A stretch of DNA of 27,597 nt from Phoronis australis (GCA_002633005.1 NMRA01000262.1:226521-254117), one strand, 5' to 3'; positions 10,204 to 21,308 are shown, counted from the stretch's first letter. Program-made: numbers and translations. The notes: generated from the letters alone by a model not told the origin.

Positions 10204-10285
10204 ACTGTGTTAGAATTAATACATAGCCTGGCTTACTGTATTAGAATTAATACATAGCCTGGCTTATTGTATTAGAATTAATACT
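10204..10285. repeat. 31 bp minisatellite, second block
   Basis: The array resumes with ACTGTGTTAGAATTAATAC (one variant base) and continues for about 2.6 units before ending in unique AT-rich DNA. Confidence 0.93.
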
Positions 10286-10645
10286 TTTGTATATATATGG
10301 CTAAATACACATAGTTGTTGATAATGTCCTACACAGCTTGAGTGTATCATATTGCATTGTCTTACACAGCCTGAAAGTATTCCGCTTGAGTGTATCATAT
10401 TGCAACTAGAAAATAATCAAAGTTTGAAGATTTTACTTTAGTTTGTAACATGAACGGTTATGAAACACTGGCATAAGAAAGTTAATTTTCTATTCCTTGA
10501 TTTAGTAATCAGTAATATCTTTATGGCTATAGTGTTATATTACATTTCCTAGTTTTTCTATTACCTGGGCCAAAGATGTTGGCTGTTTCTGCCTCCCTCT
10601 GAATTTTAAACAATATCACTTTTGCAAACTTACGATTTGCTTAAG
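10286..10645. other. No supported gene
   Basis: A small duplication (TTGAGTGTATCATATTGCA) occurs at about 10337 and 10384. Nothing else was seen. Confidence 0.5.
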
Positions 10646-10686
10646 TCTATTTATCTATCTATCTATCTTCTATCTATTATCTATTA
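10646..10686. repeat. (CTAT)n microsatellite
   Basis: Imperfect CTAT units run directly into the 5' end of the Helitron. Confidence 0.9.
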
Positions 10687-11934
10687 TATAAAATGCATTG
10701 TCTCCCGCGCTCCACTACAGACCTTCGTTGCCCCTGTTTCGGCACCACCTTGGTCCCAGGTATTGCACCGGCCCTCTGTTTGGATTCGAGATGTTCTAGT
10801 TTTTTCTCTAGGGCCATTTTTTCGTGTACGCGGAGGGAGGGTGGCCAGTTTCGTACTGGCCTTGGTGGTGTTAGTCGGTCGGCTCAACGGCCTGGGTGAC
10901 GTCACTTCGTCGGCTTAATTTCACTCCATCCGACTTCTGTCACGTATACAATTCATCTGGCCTGTCGCCGCCTAAGTTAATGATGCCTCATTAAAATTTT
11001 TACTCTTCCTTTAGTAAACTCAATTATTTACCCGAGTGTTGGAAAATTGACGTTCTTCAGTTACTCTGCTGCTAAAATTGCGATGCGCTTTTGGGCGCCA
11101 TTGCGTCACCTATTGGCCAATTTCCATGTTCTTCAATCAACGTTGCGTACATACCGTAAAAATCGGAAGTGGTTTCAATTCGTTACAGTTTTTACTATTT
11201 TAATACCAGAAATCTCAATTTCAGAACAAACTCCTGAGAGATGTCGCATAATTTTAGAAAATGACACGTACGTGCGCGTGTCACGAGCATGCACTGTTTT
11301 CAAAATGACGACAGATTTTCCTTTGTTACAAAAGGCGGAGAATTACGAAAAATAATGTTAATTAGATTTTTTACTTGGGTTAAACAGGAAAGGTGAATGT
11401 CGGTTCATTCCCAGATTCTGCATGCACCCATGCAGGTTGTTAGCTATAAGTTTCACCACGAGGTGACGAGCTGAGCACCTGGGTTGCGTAAAATTTCGGT
11501 GTCCGACGGAGTAGTCTGGTTACCTAGCTGTATGTTGACGATAGTCTTCATACAGCTAGCTGGCTTTCTACCTCTGTATGTACATTTATGATGCAACTTT
11601 ACATGATCTATATACTTTGTGTGCTGTACGATATTTTAAATGCATTCTTAGTTTTCATTTTAAAAGAATAATATCTGATTACCGTACTTTGTGCTACGGC
11701 GGGGTCAAATGTTCTCAGTGGAAAGAAATTTGTACTGCCTGGGCATGGGGAAAGAATCCTGCAGTTGCACGCCTTGCCTTCTAAAATCTGACAGTGACAG
11801 AAATTCTACTTGGGTCTCTTTAAGAAGTATTCCTGTCTCTTACAATGAACACTCAGTTCACTCTTAGGTGTAGCTATTTCCCCTCGGTGTTTCCCACTAG
11901 ATGTCACCTGTGCGAAGGCACGAGTAACAGCTAG
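10680..11934 (+). mobile_element. Non-autonomous Helitron candidate, 1.25 kb
   Basis: The 5' end reads A|TCTATTATATAAAATG, as in many animal Helitrons that start with TC in an A/T target. The 3' end reads CTAG|T, preceded by nine bases and a small hairpin GTGC-GAAG-GCAC (11910-11921), which is the classic Helitron 3' structure. There are no terminal inverted repeats or target duplication, as expected. The interior is GC- and CpG-rich compared with its surroundings. It encodes no Rep or helicase motif that I can see; the frame at 11047-11355 is not recognised. The exact 5' base is uncertain because TC also occurs at 10673 within the CTAT repeat. The family could only be confirmed by other copies with the same ends. 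Confidence 0.65.
11524..11559. repeat. Perfect 11 bp inverted repeat (hairpin)
   Basis: CTAGCTGTATG (11524-11534) and CATACAGCTAG (11549-11559) are separated by 14 bases. It lies inside the Helitron candidate. A second stem, CTGCATG/CATGCAG (11418-11435), is about 90 bp upstream. Confidence 0.85.
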
Positions 11935-12907
11935 TATCTCTTAATGTTTAATTTTTCCATTTGAACATTAAGTCAGTCATTGAAAGTATTGTTCACTTCA
12001 CTAACATTTCTACTGTTTGACGATCATTAAAGTGTATCTTGCACACTAATTCCTTATCTCTATGATTGCTTAGTCAAACACAACATATAGCCACGATGTG
12101 ACTATGAAGTACGTTGAAAATGGTATGAAATGTTTTTATGAACGAGTTTTATGTTGAATCTGTAGTAAATCACTCAACCGTATCCAGTGTTTATCTGGAC
12201 ATGGTGTTGGGGAATAACACTGCATGATGGGAGCTATGTGAGCTCCCTAAGTACGGCATTAGTTCAAAGGTCACCTATTTGCAGAATTTTTTGTTTTCAC
12301 ATGTACAAGTTGTCAGTGAATACAACTGCTCTTTGTTTAGCGTAGATGATATTCACATAGCATTGTTGTTTAGTTCCTGCATGGTTAGGAGTATGCAAAT
12401 ACATCTTTAAGATGCTCTTGACTAAATTTATCATTGGCAGTAAGGCACTCAACTTTTAGAAATATTGAAACACTTTTTTGTGTAACATATCTAAGGAGTT
12501 AATGTATCTGAAACCTTATTCACAAAAACTGGCCATTCTGAACTTCAGATACGAATTATATCGGTTTACAGTGTAGCGAGATAAGAAACATTTGGCAGAA
12601 CCACCTTGGAATCACACAACCGGTGTGGAAATTTGTTTACTACTTATCTGAGGTCAAGAGTTACGGGGCTGTCACTCAAATCGAGCTGCTCCGTATGTAC
12701 ACTCAGTCCTTTCATTCACCGAGTTGACATAATATTGCATCAACAACATGTACATATGATAGAAAGATGGGGAAAGGAAGGCAAAATGCAGCTCTGATCC
12801 TGAGAGAAATGTGTGTCTGCATGCATACGACTTGAAAACGAATGCTCCAAGTCCTCTGTGACTGTATTCTCGAGCACAGCATGTGAAAAGGGATAAATCC
12901 TCACCCA
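11935..12907. other. No supported gene
   Basis: No exon was recognised. GTCACTCAAA near 12671-12681 is inverted relative to a copy near 12928-12937, linking it to the inverted-repeat cluster that follows. Confidence 0.5.
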
Positions 12908-13086
12908 AATTGACCTATCGCCAGAATTTTGAGTGACGGCTTAACCAACCAATTAGAACTAAGCATTCTTGACACACCTTCGTTTCCAAGCCGCCGTTTT
13001 ACCCGACGAGCAATGCGTTACCGGGTAAAACTTATTGTTTGTTTTTGAACATTTCGCTAGGGGGCAGAGCTTGCGATAGGTCAATT
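12908..13086. repeat. Small inverted-repeat element (MITE-like), 14 bp perfect arms
   Basis: AATTGACCTATCGC (12908-12921) is the exact reverse complement of GCGATAGGTCAATT (13073-13086). Inside lies a second perfect pair, GTTTTACCCG (12996-13005) and CGGGTAAAAC (13022-13031), centred 16 bp away from the outer one. No clear target duplication flanks the outer arms, so it may be a folded repeat or the core of a larger, decayed element. Confidence 0.6.
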
Positions 13087-13547
13087 CCTTATTTCGGGTT
13101 ATTTGACATTTAGCTGTTTCGATCTCATGCTCACTACTTGCTTTTAACCACCGACTCGATTTCTGTATACATTTCATACTTGGTTTTCCTTTCAGTCTCC
13201 CAGCACGTGATGTGTCTAACAAGGAACTGTTGACCTACTTTAAAGTGGACCACAATGCATCATCTTGACACACTTAATATGTTGGCTCTGCCCGCATGAC
13301 CTTGTTGGATTCAATGCATTATAAATTTGGATTGGCTGATGAAATGTTTTTGTGATAATTAAGTTAATTACACACTGCAAATTCAGATGACATTGTGTGT
13401 ACATGTTGAAATAATGAACGTGGCTAAGGCGTGTATAGGTTGTATTGACCACAAACAAAGGTTATGGTTTACAATCCGACTCTATTAACATGCGTACTTG
13501 ATACTACTATATTCTGAATCCTCTAGTCACGGTGATTCCAAAATTGT
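13087..13547. other. No supported gene
   Basis: Two short - strand frames (12959-13222, 13240-13458) pass through here without recognisable protein. Confidence 0.5.
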
Positions 13548-13555
13548 ATTACTTG

Positions 13556-13746
13556 CAGGGCTCGACATAACGAGCTGCAGGTCGCATTTGCGACCTGAAA
13601 TTTGGAAATGCGAGCTGAGATTTTTGTCAGCTCGTATCAAGTCGCAAAATGCGACCTGGAATTTCCTATGAATGCGAGCTGAGTTTTTACACTTCTCGGC
13701 AGATACCTGGCAAATATAAAGCAACTATTGTTAATCCGACCCCTGC
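13556..13746. mobile_element. Short hAT MITE, 190 bp (alternative reading)
   Basis: CAGGGCTCGACATAAC at the left is matched in inverted form by GTTAATCCGACCCCTG (13730-13745), with three mismatches in 16. ATTACTTG occurs immediately left (13548-13555). It recurs one base after the right end (13747-13754), giving an 8 bp target duplication, the usual hAT length. The subterminal hairpin CAGGTCGC-ATTT-GCGACCTG (13578-13597) lies inside. This reading conflicts with, or is nested in, the longer one. Confidence 0.5.
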
Positions 13747-14672
13747 ATTACTTGGTTGTTGCCAAATCCAAGTTCAAAAGATCACTAACTGAGAACAGCC
13801 CTCCCGATGACTTGTAAGCAAGTCGCGGGACCATGGGATATGCAGAATCGATCTTTGACGCGTTTCATTGGCTAACATTTTTGGCCACTTTTGCAAATTT
13901 CCGGATTTGCCAAAGAAAGTTTCGGGCCACATAACACGTGATAAAACCTCAAAAAACACTGGTGTTTCTATTAATTCTTAAGCGAGCAACTTATCAAACT
14001 TTGTGTTGGACAAATATGTTTGTTTTTCGCTTAAGTTGTCCTTATTACCTTTACCAAATATCCACGACAATATCCCTGATATCGCACTGCGCCACTGGTC
14101 GGTCCCGTTGTTAGCGTGCAAGCGGTCCCGGCAAGACAATCATGACTTAGTTATGTACGCCTCGTTTTTATTCCATAAGACAGCCAAAGTGAAAATGAAA
14201 ACCTATTAATCCCCAGACGATCACATCTTTACTTTCAGTTGCCAAGAAATTCTCAAACCCCATTACTTGTTTCTGGGGCTACGTGCGTGAAATATGATTG
14301 CCAACGTAAAGTGTAGGCCTATTCCAGCGATTCAAGTGCGTGAACTCGCGCGTGCGCACCGTTTCAAAGCTGCACATCAAAAGAGAACAGCGGCAGTCCT
14401 AAATGAAAGAGTATACCGGCTTGGCACTGTTAAGCACCCGGGTGCCAATGGTTTATTTGAAAATGAACTCGTAGATTTCCGGCGGTTATAATAGACCTGA
14501 TGCTTTTCCCCGGGACAGATGTAACTCAGAACTGATATTTTCCGGTTCCGATGTTTCTCGAGGTCGATGCTCTCTAAACCCTATATTCTATGCCTGTAAC
14601 CAGCTATTGCAACTAAACGGGTACTAGATGCGAAATTGTGGTTAGCGAACTTTTTATTCTTCTCTTCATACA

Positions 14673-14699
14673 CCTCCCCCCGCCCCCTCCCCCCTCCCC
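14673..14699 (-). repeat. C-rich tract, G-quadruplex-capable on the - strand
   Basis: Runs of four to six C separated by single bases give a G-rich - strand with at least four G-runs. It lies inside the CpG-rich hAT interval. Confidence 0.8.
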
Positions 14700-16012
14700 G
14701 GCAACTTTTCGCTCCCCGGACCACCGCCGCCGTAAAAATGTTCAGTCTCCAATAGAAACAATCATGTTCCAGCTGAAGCGGGCAATTATAAACAAAATTA
14801 TTCCGGGTGGCTAAAAAGGATACAGTGTAGGTGGTATGGTAACGATATGCAGAAAGTCACCCCTACTAGATGGAGTTTGCCTCGCAAAATCGTATTATTA
14901 TAACGTTTCTTACCATTGTAGTCTTTTAATATCTTATTACCGCAAACACTCAGGTTAACGACTATGCTAACGCACAAGCCTACTCCCTACCTTTGAAGTG
15001 TTTCACAATAAGCGCTCACTGATCTACTAAGCGTTCCCCCTCAACTTTTGAGAATTTCCAATTAAGCGCCCACAGTTTAGGCTAGCGCCCATCATATCGC
15101 ACTACAAACGACCGCGCGTAGTTTAAAATTGACTCGCAGCCTATATGGTGTGGCACTCTCATTTTACACAACAAATTCCGTTTTCAAAAAACGTCTTCTC
15201 AATATGTAAAAACCAAATCCCGGCTTTGTTTTATACCTCCGAAAGAAAGTTAATACTAGTGACATGCGTGTCGTTTTGTGACTGACCTATTTTTCCCGTA
15301 CCTGGAAGGTATTGAGCAAATTGTCATTACCAGATGGAAACTCGCATGGAGGGAGTCGGGAATTATTTGGAGGCTATTCACTTCATGGAAAACCAATTGT
15401 TGAGTACGTTAACAGCATAAGTACAACATTTTTGTTGTGAAATTTGCGTTAAAGCATCGTTTCACGGATTTTTTTTCGGTAGACGTTTTTCAAACATGAG
15501 TTAAGTTGCAAAATTTTGGCTGCGAACAAAAAGCAGAGGGAATTTGCCCTCGGAGTTAGTTGGAATCTTTAACGACTTTGATGACAGCCAGTAGCAGGTC
15601 AGACCTAGCAAAACCCCGAATACTTTTTCAACGGGCATTTTCTCCCTTTTCAAATCGCAAACTTAGCTACTTGAATGCACGGGTCAGTTAGAGAGCACTA
15701 ATTCAACTTTCACGTCGGGAACTTAACTTGCGCTCTAGAGACTTTCAATGGCGGTCATGAAGAACAGTAACGCCGTACCTGCATGAACGAAGTCAGTTTT
15801 GGGATCTGAAATTTGTGAGTATTTAACGCGGCAGGAAAGAGCATAATCTAAACATTTTCTCGATGATCTAAAATCAATTTTGGAGCGTAAAAATGGCAGG
15901 AAAATTTTGCGACCTGGCATTTATGAATGCGAGCTGGATTTTGGAAATGCGACCTGGGATTCTGGCTAGATCGCAAAATGCGACTTGGCGAGTTTAATAG
16001 CGTCGAGCCCTG

Positions 16013-18148
16013 ACTTGTACTGTCAGATTGGTCGTATCTTACTCATAATTTCCAAGTTTTTCCAAGGGGTTCATTTGCAATGCGGATTTAGTGAGGCAGC
16101 CATTTTTAGAAGTGCGACACCTTTCGGCTGAATTGATAACTAACAGTGAACCTAGAGTGACGTTGGTTCGATGCAGAATGTGCTTCTACCGATATTCGCA
16201 TATTTTAGTCTGCCAGTGATATTAGTTTCCTTATTACCTAATTCCACTTGTTTGAAACAGTTTTTATCTCTGAGAAGGCACATGTCCACCATAACACTAG
16301 CCGAAATCATGTCTTTGAGATGTCAAGTGTTTTCAAGGACGATATTTGTCTGCGAGAACATGCACTCTCATGTTTTTTCTTAAAAAGTTTTGAAGAGGCA
16401 ATCCTTTATAAATGGCTATTACTGATTTTTACTTAGAGTTTCCCAAGTGAGCCACGTGGTATCTTCAATACTAGCCAATTTTTGGGTCTTCTGACAGGCG
16501 TGATCATTGTAGTTATCATTCCTGCAGAGAGGTGTAGCAGTTTTATAATGGCAGTCACTCGAGATCGGCTGCTGCAAATGAACACCTCGTAAAAACAGTG
16601 AATGCATGAATAAGAAGAGCCTAATCAGTACGAGTAATATATTTTTAGAATCACCATGATCACCATGGTTAGAGGATTCAGAAAATATTAATATCAAGTA
16701 TGTACGTTCATGGAGTCGGATTGTAAACAATATCCTATAACAAGTTTTCATTGAATAATTTGACCGAAGTCCTTGATTTTTTCCTGTCTCGCCAAATAAT
16801 GTTTTTTTATTTCTCGTCTTCGGCAAATGAACTTAATTTGAACCTAAGAAGTTAGATGGCTTGGTAGGTTCTGCTGTAACTGTCCAAACTGAATATTTCT
16901 TCATCAATCTCAAAAACGTTATTAGGATTTTCGATATAAAGGCCTAGTTTTTGTGTAATGTAACACAGGCGAATACGACTTCTTTTTCTACAAAAATACC
17001 TTTTGTTTTGCAAGTTGAACGAAGAGATAACTACTTAAGTTTTCATTTAAAAAAGGTTTCAATAAAATTGACCGAGGGGTAATTTGCTGTGACTGTACCT
17101 TTCTTGAACATGGAATTTTGACTTAAAAAAGGTGTTAATGTAAAAATAACAATGACACATAAATATAAAACATATTTTTATGTTCCCTGATCTTTTTTCT
17201 TTTAGAAAATATGTACTTTTACTAGTTGACAAAGCTTAGTTTTTACGAGTTAGAGTCGTGGCCTCAAAATAAGGTTTGAGATAACCTTAACCTAAACACT
17301 CTGGTCTTAGTAGAGACTGATAATTATAGTCTTTTACATGGTTTAGTTCAAACATTATCCAACAGCTGTAGGTTCTGGCCATGTGTGTATTTGACTTGTC
17401 AATATGGGAGATCAATAGACTTCATTGATGTATATCTAAAAACTGAAACATGTGCAGCATGTTTCAATGTTGACCTGTCTGTCTGACCATCAGCTGCTGG
17501 CAACAATATATAATAGGACATAACCTACCAGCATCAGTGTTCTCATGTGGTCAGACACCCTCTAATTCGGAGACCTCTCCCTCAAACTTTGACCCCCAAT
17601 GCAAGTCTGTATATTTAGCCAAATATCTTCAAAGCAAATAGATTCTAACTTGGTAAAAGTTCTACAGAATTTGATTTTTGACTTTATATCAATTTGCCAT
17701 CAGTTAGGTCACATGATCATGTATTTTAAGTACAATTTAGACAAAGAGAAAGTTACATTCATAGGAAACGGTCATATCAAGAATAGGGGAAAATTTCTTT
17801 TGATGCATATGCTCAACATAAAATGTCAAAAACGCTGTTACTGTTTTCTAAATTATCATTTTTTTATGCTCATTTTGGTATTTTCCTAAAAATCATAAAG
17901 CTAAGCGTACATGGACAAGGCAACTGGCAGAATGCGCACATGTCAGTTTCTAGCTTGCATACACCGGTAATTTAGTGATTGTGGGAATAACAAGGTCTGA
18001 TATTACTTGTGCCTTGTACAAAGAGACAGAGACCTATTCCCTTTCTTTCCTAATCCAAGTCGCAGTACTCTGTTTTTTTAATGTGTTAATGAAATTCCTG
18101 TGATTGTAGGTTGTACATATTTATTTTCCTGTTTAATTTGTTTTTTTT
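16013..18148. other. Intergenic or 5' flank of FAK, no exon recognised
   Basis: No protein-coding exon was recognised. A perfect 9 bp hairpin TGAAACATG-TGCAG-CATGTTTCA is at 17444-17466. CpG remains fairly frequent to about 17.0 kb, then thins out. A non-coding first exon of the FAK gene could be here or in the CpG-rich block to the left, but no donor stands out. Confidence 0.5.
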
Positions 18149-18358
18149 GATATCTCTGTGCCTTGTGCAACAATAAATGATACCTCTGTGCCTTGTGCAA
18201 CAATGAATGATATCTCTGTGCCTTGTGCAACAATAAATGATACCTCTGTGCCTTGTGCAACAATGAATGATATCTTTGTGCCCTGTGCAACAATAAATGA
18301 TACCTCTGTGCCTTGTGCAACATTGGATGATACCTCTCTGCCTTGCACAACAATAGTG
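18149..18358. repeat. 30 bp minisatellite, 7 copies, alternating 60 bp pairs
   Basis: The unit GATACCTCTGTGCCTTGTGC followed by AACAATAAAT starts at 18149 and recurs every 30 bp to 18329. In the first copies two variants alternate (GATATC...AATAAAT, GATACC...AATGAAT), giving a 60 bp higher-order unit. The last two copies are degenerate. The period is divisible by three, so long frames run through it on both strands; these are not taken as genes. Confidence 0.95.
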
Positions 18359-18465
18359 ATATAATCTCACCCATTTTGAACTCACCATTTTGGACACGGG
18401 GAATTTTATTTTCCAACTTATGATTTTCAAGTTCTGTACCATAGTTACCACTAGGCAATTTTCCT

Positions 18466-18509
18466 TCCCCCCTCCCCCACCCCCCGAACCCTTCCCCCGT
18501 CCCCCCTCC
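18466..18509 (-). repeat. C-rich tract, G-quadruplex-capable on the - strand
   Basis: Six runs of five or more C occur within about 45 bp. On the - strand these are G-runs with short loops, fitting a G-quadruplex motif. Confidence 0.85.
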
Positions 18510-19557
18510 AACAAATGAATGAATAAACCCCCACTTATCACAGTCTGGCGACTGTGTTATTTTGTGAACAACTTGAAGGCAAGTTACTTGAAGTAGCATT
18601 GAATTTTAATTAAGTCATGAATTTTGAAGATCTAGATCCGCTTTATAGTGTGAGGCAAGACCACTGCTTTAATTAAAAACCTTTGAATAGCTTCCAAGCC
18701 TAAATCAATGTTCTTAGAGGTGGACTGTACTTAGCTTCAAAAAAAATTTGTACTCACCATTTGTGAGAAAATTATGACATTACTTGATGTCTTGCGTTGA
18801 TATTTGTCCGACAATGATACTTTGTGGTCAATTTTGTTCTCAGAATTAGACATTGAATTGCTATAATTAATTAATACTAAATATTAGGTGCTAGTTAGTA
18901 ACATGTGCATTCTGCACCCAATGGCTACCTCCCACACATGGGGCATAAATTAGCTTGTCAAGTCTTACAAAACTTGCCACATTCTTTATTGTTGATACTA
19001 AGTAATGAATTATGTAAGGAAATGGATCAGTTGTCTTAGTGGGCACTTAACTGTACTAAGATAAGCCATGCTTCAGGCCCTGTACATGTTATGTTATGAT
19101 CTGCTGGAGCAGGAACTGAAATGTTTCTCACTATTTAAGTGGTGCAGGTCAATGGCCAGAGCAGCTTATATTGGAGAACTTAACAATCACCAAGTGGTGG
19201 GCGTTAAGCAGGGAGGGAGTAGTCATATGCAAACAAAATTTTTTGAGTGGTCATAGGTGGTCATCCTGTCTGCTGCACTTACATGGGAGACTGCAGAACC
19301 AGCAGCTAACAAAGAACAGCTGATCAGGTACAAGTGTGTTTGTAAACACGAGCACATGACACCACAGTGGCCAGCTTTTGACAAGGGTTTGAGAGGTAGA
19401 GTGAGTTGTACTCAATCAGTTGTACCTGTTTCAACTACACATCTAAACATAACTGGGGCTGGTAAAATTTTGAGCATTAGCAACAATGGTAACCATCTGA
19501 AAAATATGAATGTGGCAATTTAGGTATTATGTTCAAATGATCCCTTGCTCATTTCAG
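18510..19557. other. Sequence upstream of first FAK exon
   Basis: No exon is recognised. Open frames at 19068-19256 and 19257-19523 do not resemble FAK or another family. The last bases (TCCCTTGCTCATTTCAG, 19541-19557) form the acceptor of the FAK exon, so at least the 3' part is intron. Confidence 0.6.
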
Positions 19558-19773
19558 ATGACAAAATGGACGGGCAGTGGCGGTAACAGTGATCGCCGGT
19601 CATCGGTACCGTACAGACTCGATGTAGACTTCTTCTCGCCCAAAAAAGTGGATGAGAACAGCAACAAACCCCACTTCAGAATGTCAGTTCTTCTGGACAA
19701 GTCTATATTAAAGGTGCACCTACCCAATAGTGGGTTCCATCTGGTGAAATGTGGTGATGCTACTGACATCAAG
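19558..19773 (+). CDS. PTK2: Focal adhesion kinase homologue, exon with N-terminal region and start of FERM F1 lobe
   Basis: FAK is a cytosolic non-receptor tyrosine kinase acting at integrin adhesions; its N-terminal FERM domain inhibits the kinase and binds partners. This 72-codon exon is bounded by TCATTTCAG|ATG and ATCAAG|GTGAGT, phase 0 at the end. Residues 1-45 (starting MTKWTGSGGNSDRRSS) form a polar extension. From about residue 46, LDKSILKVHLPNSGF and then VKCGDATDIK match the first strands of the FAK F1 lobe; vertebrate FAK has LKVFHYFE and HGDATDVR at the same places. Invertebrate FAKs are closer to the LKVHLPN form, from memory. The ATG is the first codon of the exon and may be the start, with the 5' UTR in an upstream exon, but it could also be internal. 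FAK and PYK2 share this region; an invertebrate usually has one gene, so I assign the FAK/PTK2 family. Confidence 0.9.
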
Positions 19774-21248
19774 GTGAGTGAGCGTTCTGATTGTGGCATT
19801 GAACCTTTGGGCTGTCCCATAGGAGGGGGAGAAGGGGTTTGGTAAGGACGTGCTGCTGATGCAGCTGGGTATTTTGCATGATTATTCTTAGCTCTCAGTG
19901 GTACTGTATTGTGTAGAGTATTCTTAATGCAATATTGTCTGAGGCACCCATTATTTTCATTGGTGCTGGAGTAATGTGTAACCATTCCATATTGAATGTG
20001 AGGTGGCTGAACCTACAGGAGCCAGAAATTGTCAAATGTAACAAACTGTTAGGCGTATTGGCTTGCTTTTGCCTATGTCACCACGAGAATCACCTTTTAA
20101 TTCAAACAGCTGGGAATATCACCTCCACTCAGTGGTGTCCAATTCAGACCCATGTTCAATACGACTGTTATCGATCTTTTGTTGTTTTGCCTGAGATGTC
20201 GCAGTGATGCAATATGGCATGAAAAGACAGCTTCACCTATCATTTGATGGGCCTACATTTGCGCATCCTTATTTTGCTAAGGACTACCTGGTTAGCCCAA
20301 TAGATCTAAAATAACAAATTTCCATTGAAGTTAGGTTTTAATACCGGTCCCACTGCAGGGGAGTTTAACTTCCTCGTTGTTTAATCCACGTACTTTGAGA
20401 CAAGTTGCAACGCCTTTTAAGTCCCGAATTCTCACTTTACCCGCTTACCAAAACTCCTCAAAACAGAAGAGTCAGTTCATAAGTGAGAAGTTAACCAGCG
20501 CCATTGATGCCTAGATTTTGGGGACAAATTTTGACCCCATTCAACTATGAAAAATATTTATAATCGCACAAAGTTCCCCTCATTAGAATCTATGATTTAA
20601 GAACTCTCCTCAAGGTAACAATCACAAAATGTTAAATTTGGCTACTTTAAGCTTTGTGACGAAGGGTGGCGACAAAGGAGAGAGGGGTGAAATTGGTGAC
20701 CGGTGATGTGGAAGGCACAGGCACCTTTCCCTCAGTTGAGTGAGGGCCCTGTTACTAACTTTTTTTTCTTTTTGTGCAAAACAATGCGGTTTGTTAAGCC
20801 ACAGATATGTTTTAAAGGGACCTAGTGCTGTACTGCTATTACACAGGAGCTCTACACTGTAGTATGGTAACTGGGTCACAACACATACTAGCTTGATTAA
20901 AAATGAGCTCATCAAGCAAATTTAGCACATTACCATTTGTTAGTAAGCTGAGTGTTTCATCCCTTGGGTGTTCCATCTCTATTCACCAGTAACTTAATAT
21001 GTGCCAACAGATGTCACCCTTTTGTAATGCCCCATTAGTGACTTTTCCTGTGCCTGTCAGTCATGGCATACCATCTGTGTCTCTGACATCACTCTGGTCA
21101 TTGTCAGAGAGTTTTGCAATTAAAGATGCTATTAAACTGTTAACCCCCCACTTTCAGTCAAAAAACCTTTTGATTTTAGACCATTTACCTTAAAAAGTTG
21201 GTCTCCAACTGCCCTGTACACCATTTACCTTGGATCACCTGGCTGTTA

Positions 21249-21308
21249 GATCTCCCGACTATTTGTTGGATGTCCCGACCGTTTGTTGGATCACCTGATT
21301 ATTTGTTG
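21249..21308. repeat. 20 bp tandem repeat, 3 copies
   Basis: GATSTCCCGACYRTTTGTTG starts at 21249 and 21269, with a third variant at 21289 (GATCACCTGATTATTTGTTG). A partial fourth copy lies just upstream. Confidence 0.88.

Larger units (their letters stand above)
13556..16012. mobile_element. hAT-type element or composite, 2.46 kb, 11 bp terminal inverted repeats
   Basis: The left end CAGGGCTCGAC (13556-13566) is perfectly inverted at the right end GTCGAGCCCTG (16002-16012). ACTTG directly flanks both ends (13551-13555 and 16013-16017), a possible 5 bp target duplication. CAGGG...CCCTG ends are typical of the hAT superfamily, and some hAT groups have 5 bp duplications. Both subterminal regions carry GCGACCTG and GCGAGCTG repeats. 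No transposase was recognised inside, so it would be non-autonomous. The interior is CpG-rich and includes a C-rich tract and several inverted repeats, including CTTAAGCGA/TCGCTTAAG (13977-14035). An alternative is that only the first 190 bp are one short element (next entry) and the right end belongs to another copy. Confidence 0.5.

Noticed and set aside
9884-10285. CRISPR-like alternation of repeats
   Set aside because: The units are directly adjacent with no unique spacers, and the DNA is eukaryotic.
14294-14491. Arginine-rich frame inside the hAT interval, considered as a transposase remnant
   Set aside because: No hAT dimerisation or catalytic motif is visible; the open frame is explained by local GC-rich composition.
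18078-18599. 173-residue - strand frame with HKAQRYHLLL repeats
   Set aside because: It is produced by the 30 bp minisatellite and the adjacent C-rich tract (glycine-rich part). Several frames are open at once.
19554-19985. 143-residue - strand frame opposite the FAK exon
   Set aside because: It is a shadow of the + strand coding exon.
19935-20207. 90-residue + strand frame just after the FAK exon
   Set aside because: The FAK sequence continues directly in the 26532 exon at the same phase, so this lies within the intron and shows no family resemblance.
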